In this document: piece after piece, positions 23,216-35,300 of the stretch
How the letters are laid out: every line of letters starts with the position of its first letter
Numbering within the stretch: position 1 is the first letter of the stretch
Assembly (NCBI GenBank): GCA_000711775.1
Contig: ARYC01017089.1
Coordinates: 16,359 to 80,358, forward strand
Length of the DNA stretch: 64,000 nucleotides
From: Oxytricha trifallax
Taxonomy: Eukaryota > Ciliophora > Spirotrichea > Sporadotrichida > Oxytrichidae
Direction of reading: 5' to 3'
Notes under the pieces: model-generated
The model's database searches: none
The model's input: the letters and a program-made list of their open reading frames with translations, nothing else
What the model was told of the DNA's origin: nothing
Translations under genes and position numbers: made by a program

Positions 23216-26131
23216 TCATTTAATATTCGGGAAAGTCCAAATTTCAACAGCGATTGGAGTGAATTCTGAAATGTTAGGGATGATCGAATCTATCTTGCTC
23301 TTTGACATAAACTCTCCATTTAACGAGAAGTAATGACCATCAATGATGCTTGTAACACTCTTGAAATCATCCTATAAATTAAATTAAAATAACTGAAAGA
23401 TCTTACTCCAATTAATAAATCAGTATCTCCGAATCTGAGCTAGAAAGAGTTTTAGCTCGATTTGCTTTTCTTGTTTAGTTTTTTAGTTTTCATTCTGATT
23501 TTGTTTAAGATTTCCCCATCCTCTTCATACTCATCATCTGAATTCAGGTTTTGAGATTAATCCTCGTAGTTATCGCTGTCACTATCATTCATGCCAAAAT
23601 GTTGGAATGTCGATGTGTAAATTGGAATCTCACCACCACTATTTTCTTTGACTCTTGTAGTCTCAAACCTCAAGTTATGAGTAAGATTAAACATAAATGA
23701 GGTTTCGTCTCCTCCATTTCTCATCATCAAGTCCATACCATTTACTATTTAAGTCACCTAAGAATCCCTGACCCAACCATGGGATGAATACCCTCCTATC
23801 ACAACCTTTTACCCTCTCAAATCCACATGCATTAATATGAGGTTTGGCATTAAGAAAGCTTTCTTTCTTTCAAAGAAGTCCACGACCTGTGAAATTTGTG
23901 GTAGCTTAACATCAGAGTTGGGAGGAGGGAACAATTACACTGGTAAGTGCTTATCTTTTAAGATAGGATCGAAGGGTAGATTGAAGTATATTAGTGATTT
24001 ATTTATGTCTGAAAGTATCTGGGAACCTTTGAATAACTTCGAAATGAATCTTGACTAGGAATCTGATGATATTAGCTGAGGATATTACTTTTAGAAAACA
24101 CCGAATATAGATTTCTATAGAATACTTAAATCATTGTTTGATCTTGACATAAGTCCATTCTCTTAACCTATTTTTGAAGCTATTTGTTCTGTAAGCTTAG
24201 AATACAAATTGTCTATCTTTTCTTTCAGCAACTTTCTCTTTTCTTTTTTAGTAAGCTATTAGTTGTTTTTATTTTCTATGCTTTATTTACCAGTCATATA
24301 CGATTTCTCAGTAAATTCTTCTTTGGTTGTCTTGATCTCAATTTAAGGATTAGAAGAAAACAAAAAATATTAGAGTTTAGATAAATTAAAATATTTTCTA
24401 ATGAAGTATGAGTTTTTCATTATTATATAAGTAAAATATTTTTACAAATTACATAAGAAAATATGAAAAGATAAACGATAAATTATGTTTATTATTTATT
24501 CTTTGTAATTCGTTGGAGCTCTATAAGTATTAAAATATTATTATTTATCTTACAAATGCTTGGTAATGGAGAGTTTGACTTTGCCTAATAAACTCGCTTT
24601 GATATCGCTTGACTAAACTTATCCCTATGATTATTGAAGCTATTCTTTTGAAATTCCTCCTCCTGTAGTTATGATAACAGGCTTTTGTTCCAGTTTCAAA
24701 TCTATAGGGACCTCAGTAAGCTCAATTCTTTATGATGCAACATGCCTAAGATTGATTTAGTAAGCATCCCATATTTATAAGAATTACACTGGGTCACTAT
24801 CATGAGCTTGTCTAAGCATGAATTCTTCAATATATTTCATTTCATTCTCCTATCGTTGTAGTTCTGAGAAGTCATTTTTAAGAATGTTGGATTTCTCTTG
24901 AAATTTTACTTTTAGCAGGGATAAAGTTTCTTAAAGCAGTTAATATAAACGTTCTTCAATGTCATCTGAATTTTACTTTAGGGATCGCATATGATCGATA
25001 ACTTGCTGCATCTACTCTCTGATTAGCTATTACTTCTATTAGACTTCGTCATTCAACATAAAATGGACAATAAAAATATAATAGCTTAAGATTATAAATT
25101 AATACTTTACTTAATTTGTTAAATTATATTCTTTCTTTTGAGTTACCTTAGAGCTGCATCATAAGCAGTGCTTAACTCCATGATTTAATGTTCATTTTTA
25201 GGAGAATGCTTTTCTTAATAATCAACGATACAAAGAGCACACATAGCTTCTCTACAGTCACAACAATAAAATTCATATTGCCTATTATTATGATTTTCAC
25301 ACTGACCATAATCTTTCTAAAAATTATCAGCTAGAGATTCCAGCTCTATCAAATCATATCTGATGTGATCAGAGAAATTTTATTCTTCAAATCTTGGGCT
25401 TTGACTGTCAATATTATGCCAATTGTAATCGCATTGATTGCAGAAAAAAAGATCTTCATTTTTGCAGTAGATAGTTTAAACCCTAAATTAATTTATATAT
25501 TCTTAGTTATTTAATAGTTTTTAGACTTTAAATTCAAGCTTATCTTAATATTCCAAACATCTCATAATATTCACTATTAAAATTAATTTTAGGACAATAT
25601 AGTTGCTTGCTTTTTACATTCCTCACATATTTTAACTTCATTTCGGGCCATTTAGAAAGGCATAGGCAGTTTATTCAAAACCTTTATGCTTACCTTAAAC
25701 AAAGGAGTTATTCTTGACCCTTCATAGATCATATAATTTCTACTATATGTGCTCACTCCTTGTTAAATTTAATTATCATTATGGAAATCTTTCAAATGTA
25801 CAAACACACTATTGTAGTTTTAAGGAAGTTTGATTTGAATTGCTTCTTCCTTTGTAACTTTTTCTGGATAGCAGAAAGATAGACCCACGTCGATTTGATA
25901 AAGGTAAAGAGGAAGGGTTTTGGGGAATTCTAAATTGTTTAATTCATTTGATAAATCCAATCTTTTTCCTACTGTAAATTACTTTGGGTTGTTGATTGAA
26001 AGATCAAAGCCTTTATTTAAAACAAATATCTCTATATTGATGATGGAAGCTTTAACTTTATTTATTGATTTATAATTGATAAATATTATGACTATAATCA
26101 GGAAATTGACCATAGTCTTAAAGTGAATCAT
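23216..26131 (-). CDS. B-box zinc finger / coiled coil / TLDc protein
   Basis: The C-terminal part is a TLDc domain: KVVIGGYSSHGWVRDS, GGDETSFMFNL, LRFGDTDLLIGDDF, GHYFSLNG and AVEIWTF before TGA 23218-23216. Upstream is a coiled coil (DDIEERLYQLLQETLSLL..) and B-box-like Cys/His clusters (ICEECKKQA, CKNEDLFFCNQC, CENHNNRQYEFYCCDC, CALC..H). No TGA separates the B-box part from the TLDc part, so one gene is preferred. TLDc proteins often protect against oxidative stress or bind V-ATPase. The N-terminus from ATG 26131 has a hydrophobic segment (MVNFLIIVIIFI); an alternative start is ATG..MARNEVKICEEC near 25653. Intron 23372-23406. Non-coding pieces near 24390-24560, 25020-25145 and 25570-25600 are unresolved IESs or introns. 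Confidence 0.65.
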
Positions 26132-26262
26132 TTAGATATAATGTTGATATATAGGTTTAAATTAATATTAAGCTTAATAGTTGAAGAGTAATGTAACTAA
26201 ATAGGTTTAAAAGTTGCTTAAAACTGTGTTTAATAAATTAAAAATCATTTTTTTCATCCTCT

Positions 26263-27126
26263 TCATGGTTGTCTTTCTACTAAATTAATTATTATATTTT
26301 TTACCTCGTTAATTTCATTTCGTATAAGTAAGGTTAAAATTAATTAATTGATTGTAAACTGAAAAAATCTTGTTTCATTATATTAAGAATATTAATTTTT
26401 ATATAGGATTTGTGAATCTCCTCTTATTCACCGAAACGTAAGAATTTATGCATTTAAAAATAAATAAAAGCATTTATTATGTGCTAAATGTTATTAAAAC
26501 TTTAACATAAAATTATCTATATGAATATTTGTATTTCATAAATCTTTACTAGAAAATAAAACTACAAATCAAGAATATTTTATTAAAAAGCAAATAACCT
26601 ATCTGAGTATTTTAGATTTATATTTTTAGACATTAACTCAAGTGGTTTTGAAATTTCTTCTTTACTAACCCAAGATTCCAATAATAGCTCTCTGTTTTAT
26701 TATAAAGTAGTTGATAAATTAGTGTCTTAGGTTTTACCCACAGTTTTATTCATAAATGGACTGATTTGATGAATTGATTAAATTATTGGATTTTGTGATA
26801 AATCTAAAATTTGATTCTGCAAAGATTTTTTACTATTGACTTAATTGACATATCATTTTGTCTGTAATTTACGACTGAATTATTTGTTTAATATAACATT
26901 ATATGGTGATATTTGTTGAGATTAATTTGACTAATATAAAGATATTTTCATCCTATGATAAACCTAAGCCTAGTTTAAGTTTATACAAAATTTATCTTCC
27001 TAAATCACTAGAAGGGTCAATTTAGTCTTTTATACCATTTTGCTGTTTGAATTTACTGAACATGTCCCCTGCTAACAGTCCTCTGATTGCTTATGGAGGT
27101 TGCATCTCTCTTAATTCTAGTTTCAT
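26263..27126 (-). CDS. Unrecognised protein, interrupted
   Basis: Starts MKLELREMQPPQAIRGLLAG at ATG 27126-27124 and continues GDMFSKFKQQNGIKDQIDPSSD. A second coding block, in another frame, reads LQNQILDLSQNPIIQ..MNKTVGKTQDTN..ELLLESWVSKEEISKPLELM. At least one IES lies between (about 26800-26990), and more follow towards a Glu/Asp-rich end. TGA 26265-26263 is one candidate stop; splicing a GTAAAA..TTTAG intron would give another. Coding character is clear in the first two blocks only. Function unknown. Confidence 0.4.
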
Positions 27127-27312
27127 ATTAATTTTAATATTGATAAAATTTATTACTAGAATATCATATTGATCATTATAAATTTACATTATGAGCTTGA
27201 TTTTCGCAGTTATTTGCATAAGTTAAAAGAATGTATATCAGAGGATTACATTTTATTAATATCCAATATTTGGGAAATCAATTCGTATCTATTTCACTTA
27301 AATTATAAAATA

Positions 27313-28824
<1,512 letters not shown>

Positions 28825-29011
28825 ATACTTTGCTTTAAAAAGGGATGAGATTATATATTGCAGGATCAATTTAGATGCTTATAGAAATATCTAATTTAAC
28901 TATATCAATAATACTTTAAATATATAATATTTTGAATAGCTCTAATTCATAATAAGATTTCTAATTATATTTCATCAAATTTTTTTCGCCCCTTCTATTT
29001 ATAATTTAAAT

Positions 29012-30917
29012 ATGAGTTAAGAAAATTAATTTGCGAGCTTGAGAGCATCCCCTCAAAACCGCTAAATAATGAACTCCCTCTATAAAAGTTAAGATTAAAA
29101 CTTGAGAGGCTCAAATAACCAACCTATTTTTAATAAGAGCCCTATTTCTCCCCATAATAGATTGCACAGCACGAATAATGTCAACTAATATCAGTATGAT
29201 TAGTAAACTGAAGGAAGGACTATTGTAGATGATTTGCAGGGTATTACAAATTAAGGAGTAGCTTACAATAATGCAAAATATTAAAACGACTTAAGTCAAG
29301 ATGGAAGCATATTTGAGCATATTAATAAAAATGATGAATCAAATATCTCATTGTTTAATGGCGATGAATAGTAAGTTAGGGAATCTAGAAAAGTTGAATG
29401 GGAGAAAAATTTACAGACATCAAAATCTAAAACCAACCGTTTTGAAATAAGACCTGAATATGATTCTAAAAATAGGCTTGATACAATAAAATTTATATTA
29501 TTTTTAGACATACAGACATAGAAAATCCAACTGATACTTTTTTGAAGAATATAAGAGGAAATATGTAACTAAATGACAACTCAATGGAAAGATATAATAA
29601 TGAATAATAAATGAATACTTCATCAGAAGTTCCAGTTAATGCTTTCATTTAAAATTTGAAATATGGATAATTAAAGAATCAAAGCGACATTCAATTATCA
29701 ACTTTTAAGAAACCTCTGCAAAAGAAAATCCCAAAAACTACAAGATCTGATCAAGTTGTTTACGACACTTTATTGCTCTTTAGTTTTATATTGATTCATA
29801 TTTGCGATCTAAGAACATTTTCAATCCACCGCCAGAATAACCAAGATTAAATTCTAATAATTTATAGCTAAATCAGTAACCCCTTCATTTTAGAACTCCT
29901 CAAATCAAGGGTGATCTTCAAATCCCTCCTTCAAATTATAAAGTTTTCGATGACCCTTAATCATATTCTCAACTTTCAAAACATTTACCTGACACTTCCT
30001 TCTAGGTAACAAAAACTATAACTGAAAGTAGAGATGATAGCTATCCACTCGATGCTTCTCTTTTTTAATATGAAAGAGCAAATCCATTCATGGAGGAGCT
30101 TTATCATAGGGACACCTATGTTCTTAAGAAAAAAGCAAATTACATAGAGAGGCTTTCATGCAGTATAATTCCTGAAGACAATGTGTTCAAGATTTATGAC
30201 TGGGATGAAAAACTAGTTTAAAAAGGCATTAGACTGATAAAATTCAAATAGACTGCTCCTGACTGTGTAAAATTCTTATGCTGCAGTCATTATAGATCTT
30301 ACCGTACTTTAGGTAAATCTAGCAATAGAACAAGACATTTAACCAAGAGTATAAGAACTTTTAGATGGATGTGCCCTTGCAATCATAGAAAACCAATTAA
30401 TGCAGTCTTTGATGTTCTAAGTGGATATCTAGGAAAAATTGAGTTGGTCTCAAGTATGGAATGTATTTTCTTTTGCAAAACTGTAAACATCAAGATTTAT
30501 GATCACAGAGATAGATACATTTACAAACTTCAGTTTCCAGCTTTAAACATGGTTTCGGTCTTTGGTCTGTTCCCTTGGGAGAGACATGATCGCTATGACT
30601 TCAGAGTGATAAACAAAGTCACAGGTGAAACCGCATCTATTATTAGAAAATAATGGTCATACTTTTGTAAAGATAAGTGTTCAAATGGTGGTCATTATTT
30701 TATTAAATTCAGATAAAATCCAATCCCTTGGAATCATAAGTAACTTATATTTGAAGCGTTAATGATGGTTGATATGAGTCATTATAATCTCAGATGTGTT
30801 TAAGGAATGGAAATGTGTGCTCTGTTCGTTTTCATATTTCTTGCTGGCATCATCCTCATTAATAAATTATAACTAATATCTAATTTTATAAAATCATTTT
30901 CTATGGAATCTTTATGA
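29012..30917 (+). CDS. Phospholipid scramblase-like protein with disordered N-terminus
   Basis: ATG 29012 to TGA 30915-30917; 605 codons after removal of IESs 29486-29514 and 29749-29810. The first ~300 residues are Asn/Gln/Ser-rich and disordered, with Pro-rich stretches (NPPPEQPRL). The C-terminal ~250 residues resemble scramblases: CCSHYRSYRTL, MCPCNHRKPINAVFD, GYLGKIE, a Cys-rich centre and GETASIIRKQWS, then a hydrophobic C-terminal helix (MCALFVFIFLAGIILI). Scramblases move lipids between leaflets in a Ca2+-dependent way or act as palmitoylated signalling adaptors. The N-terminal length and sequence are unlike animal PLSCR proteins. Confidence is good for the fold class, lower for activity. 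Confidence 0.7.
29486..29514. other. IES, ATACA pointer, 29 bp
   Basis: ATACA at 29481-29485 and 29510-29514. Removal joins KNRLDT to DIENPTDTFL. Confidence 0.75.
29749..29810. other. IES, GATCT pointer, 62 bp
   Basis: GATCT at 29744-29748 and 29806-29810. Removal joins IPKTTRS to KNIFNPPPEQ. Confidence 0.75.
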
Positions 30918-31024
30918 ATTCGACGTTTTGATTGAAGTTTTTTAGTTCTGTAATGATATGAATCTGTTTTTATAGTAATTAAATTAATTTAATTATAAGT
31001 TACTTATAAAAAATACTTAATTTA

Positions 31025-32176
31025 ATGGAAAACTAGCAGCCTTAAAATAAATCTTAGCAATCTAGGACGACTACTTCCTCTTATAATCATCCCGAAAAGA
31101 AATGCTTCATTAAAGTAGTGGCAATTGGAGATTCAGGAGTAGGAAAGACTTCACTAATATAGATGTTTGAAAACACCAAGTTCACTGAAAATTTCAAGCC
31201 AACTATTGGAGCTGACTTCAGTAACAAAGAAATATAAGTTATTGTAGGAATACATTCGATTTGGGAAAATGAATTAAAATTAAAATTAATTAATTAATTA
31301 GTTATTAATTACCTTCAATTATGTTTTTGGAAAATGTCTCCAAACCCTGACAACATTATACTCTCTGGATAGCGCATTAAGATTAAGACGGTGGTTGTTA
31401 TTCCTATAATGATTTTATCTCTTCTCCCAAGCGAGAAAAATCCTTTTTATTATTTTTGGGAGTTAGCTCAAAATCAAAATATCTTGCTTCCTCGGATGAT
31501 TCAAGAATATTGGCAATAGTAAAGTCCAGCTAAAATTGCGAGATCTACCGTAGAATCGACTTAGATTTGAAATTTGAGTCACTTTGGATTTTATAACTGC
31601 CATGATTTTAATATTTAATTAATTTAATTTCAATTCATTTTCCCAAATCAAATATATTCCTTTAATAATGGACGAATAGTCACATTGCAAATATGGGACA
31701 CGGCAGGCCAAGAACGATATTAAAGCTTAGGGACTGCTTTTTACAGAGGAGCAGATTGCTGTTTCCTCGTATATGATGTCACAAATTTACAGTCATTTGA
31801 GAACGTTGTTAATTGGAAAAATTCATTCCTCGGAAAGAGCATGGTAGTGAGCCCAGAAAGCTTTCCTTTCATGGTAGTCGGAAATAAAATTGATTTAGAG
31901 AGCGATCGACAAGTAAGTTTTGACCAGGGATAAAGAGTATGCAATGAGAATGGAGAGATGCTATTTTCAGAAGCTTCAGCAAGAACTAATACTAATGTAG
32001 AAGCAGCATTTGTTAAATTGGCAGAACAAGCTTTAAACAGGTAGATTGAAATGCAGAGGTAGCTTGACGAAAGTATGAATAATAGAAGAGCATAAGAAAG
32101 AGAGAAAAATAAAAAGTTAGGTCGCCCAGATAGGAAAGGACCAGCTTAGTAAGACAATGGCTGCTAAAATTGTTGA
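31025..32176 (+). CDS. Rab7-like small GTPase
   Basis: ATG 31025 to TGA 32174-32176. Removing the MITE plus one TA (31242-31667) leaves exactly 242 codons. Motifs: GDSGVGKTSL P-loop, PTIGADF switch I, WDTAGQERYQSLG switch II, FYRGADCCFLVYDVTN, VGNKIDLESDRQV. The SLGTAFYRGADCC block and NKIDLE are Rab7 hallmarks, pointing to late endosome/phagosome transport. The tail is long and charged and ends GCQNC, which supplies prenylatable cysteines. The N-terminus has a ~30-residue Gln/Ser/Thr-rich extension. The MITE is inserted between switch I (SNKEIQV) and switch II (NGRIVTLQIWDTAG). Confidence 0.9.
31242..31665. mobile_element. Foldback MITE copy 2, inside Rab7-like gene
   Basis: 424 bp flanked by TA (31240-31241, 31666-31667). 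Termini are TTGTAGGAATACATTCGATTT and its imperfect complement ending ATATATTCCTTTAA. The right half shares GGCAATAGTAAAGTCCAGCT and ACTGCCATGATTTTAAT with the other two copies; the left half has diverged. Excision leaving one TA restores EIQVNGRIVTLQIWDTAG. No ORF. Confidence 0.8.
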
Positions 32177-32331
32177 TTATACAAATTTTCTGCATGTATT
32201 TAATAATTCTTATATAAAAAGTATATCTCTTAAAAAAGCTTTGAAAGCTAAAATGAAAAGAGAATTTGCGTGAAAAGTTTAAATCTGTGTATAAATTTGA
32301 TAAGATTGGTATGATTTGTTTGTTAAGGCAC

Positions 32332-35300
32332 TCATAATTAATTTTGTTGCTGATATTGTAGGAATACAATTGATTTGGGAAATAAGTTTATAATTAATAA
32401 ATTAAGTAATTAAAATCGTGGCAGTTAACTTTCTTGAAACCTAGACAATATGGTACTTGTTTGAAAGAGAATTCAAAATCAGCTGGACTTACTATTGGAC
32501 GGTAACCCCTCTATCGCATTCAAAACCCCAAAACCCCTTAATGAGGTTTATAAGTGCTTTGATTTGTAGGGTATAGTTGGGGTCTTATAGGGGTTAGTAG
32601 ACAAAATGCAGGTTTTATCTTAATTTAATGAATATTTAATGAACTTTAGTTTACTTAAATCATACAAATTTTATCTGCTTGTCTTTATTATATCTTTTGA
32701 ACCTTGCTCTCTCAAGTGGGTCAAGTATGTCATCTAATGTTTACCGAGGATAGTTAGGAGCTCTCACGATTATCATCTCTACTATGCTTTTAATTTCTTA
32801 GCAGACATCTTCTTACTTTATATGTTTCTGAGCCAAACTTATTGATTATTTTTCATGCTTTGTACCAAAGTAAGACATACATTCCATGTCACTTTCTAAT
32901 ATTATTGCTGCTACTGCCCAAACATCCCATTAAACAGAACCATTAGTCCACTTCTCTCTTATTGGGAAGTAACCTGGAGTACCAAGTACCTGTGCTAAAG
33001 TGACAATCTCCTATCTTAAAGCTCTATTGAAATCGATAACCACTACTTCTAAAGGGCAGAGATTTAGCATAACGTTTTCAGGCTTCAAATCTCTATGAAC
33101 ATATCCAAGTTCATGCAACTCCTTAACACCCTGAATCATATCTGAGAGTATATCGTTTAAATCATCAGGGTATCTATTGTGATATAGGTAGTCTCTCAGA
33201 GTCATCTCAAATTTCTTTAGCCTTAATGCGATGAAACCATAACTTAAAATAACACCATTTAGCTTAAGCAAATTCTTGCAGTCTTTTCTTTAGGCCTCTC
33301 TAAGTACCATGTATTCATTAGCAAACTCGTTCTAATACTGTTGGTTCTTAATAAGATAACTGAATGGATACACCTTGTATGCATACTCATCAACTACTAT
33401 GAGCTTTGCTTTTGCAGGCACGTTTATATTCAAGTAGTTTTCAATACAAGTGCTGAGAACAACTGCATTTAATGCAGGTATATTCATAGCCTTCGCTTAG
33501 AAGCATGCTAAAATTGTATTACCAGCTGACTGGTTCATCGATTCATATCGCTTCTGTCTCTTGAGTCTCTCTTGCTGCTCTCTTTATGACTCAAGAGTAT
33601 TAGATTTTCTTTTAGCTGGCACTAGTTTTTTAGTCTCTTAATCTTCAATCAAAAACTCACTGAGGTGATGCTTTTGCATATGCCATTTAACTGTAGCTGA
33701 GTGAGTATATGATTTCATGCATGTCGTACACTAATACCTACCATCTACCTTTTCATGCTTGAAATAGATCTTGGCTTTGCAAGAGTGTACCTCTTTAAGG
33801 TGTCTCTTCAAGCTTTGTTCAGTTGAGAAATGATTCTAGCAGTCTTAAAATTAATATGTTTTGATCTTTTAATGGTTGCTGTTCTTTTAGCTCCTCAACA
33901 TAATCATTTAAGTTTAAACCCCTATCTCTGCACTCTCACTCTGGTTTAATACTTCTATGATAAAAACCTCTGCTTCAAATTCAAGAGCTCTTAACTCTAC
34001 CTCCCTCTCAACATAAATGATCTCAGGCTTTTTAGTGGAGCCAAAGTTGAGCATTGATTGACCTGCTCCTAAAAGAGCCGCTCTACGATTTAAGTTGACC
34101 GCCATGTTTAAATTCAAATTTAAATTTCTATTATAAATAAGTAAAACCTCACTCGTCATACTAACTTTGTATAGGAGCTGGCACTGCAACAACAATGGTT
34201 GATTCTTAGGTGTTAGACATCATATTGATACTTAGTTTATAACTATAATTTTCTAATTTTATGCTTAATATTTTTAATTTTGGTACCAACTGAGAATAAA
34301 TTCAGGCTGGTACTGGTACCAATTAGGTTTTGAACCATTTTGGAACTTTTCCATTAAAACCTCATTAGCTTAAAACTAGATACTAATTAAGTTTTGGTAC
34401 AATTAAATTGGTACCAATTAAAATTAAACAAATTTAGTACCAGTACTAATTAAATTTAAACAAATTTAGTACTAATTTAATGGAACTAAATTGATAAAAA
34501 TGGAGCTCAATCACTGCAGTTTGTTACAGCTTCTGCAAACTTTCCCCACGTATCTTGCAGGGTTGACCTCCTATAAAATGCCCATATTTAATAGTAAAAT
34601 TTTAAACAATAGGATCCAGAAGTCTATAAGTTATAATTTGAAATTCATTAATAGGAAGAGGAACAAAGATGGAATCACTCAATGATCAAATGAAAAGAGT
34701 CGAGGCTCAAGAAATGATATCAAGATTCAGAAGTAAGGAAGATCTCTATCGATACCAAACTTTACATGGTAAGATAACTTGATGACTATTAACATATTAT
34801 ACAGTTGGTTTAATCCTTCCAACGATGGAAGGTACCAAAATTTCATTCTTGAAAGCAATACTTTGTGAGGAGAAGAAAGCTTCTAAAAATAAAGAGATTA
34901 AACTAATAGAAATTCCAAACGACCCTGAGATTTCAGTCACTAATCTTTATGAGGATGCCATGTAAGATGAGGAAGTGGTAGTTTACCATCCTACCAAGAA
35001 ACAACTCTCTAATAAACTCCCAGAGAGGAACTTCTTCTTTGGTGCTCTTGGTACAATAAAAGAGGATTATCTCAGAGAAATTATTGAAGAAGCACATAAG
35101 AAACGATATTCTATTTCTCCTGAAGACTAGAAGAAGCAAGGCATACTAATAAGCTCAGCTTGGCTAGAGGAACTTAAGAAGCATCCTTATCTTTCAAGTA
35201 AGCTTTGACATACAACTTTGAAGGAAAATCAGGCACTGGTATATATCTTATGAAAGAGCATGCTAAGGTTCATAGAGAGAGAAAGTCACAAAAAATTCAT

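Noticed and set aside
32521-32537. C4A4 repeats as a true telomere or chromosome end
   Set aside because: Only 17 bp, present as inverted pairs around 4.1-kb elements with ATT duplications, and internal to reading frames; these are TBE tips.
33011-33271. Stand-alone cellular protein kinase gene
   Set aside because: It is the kinase half of the TBE-1 zinc finger-kinase gene and lies within the transposon ends.
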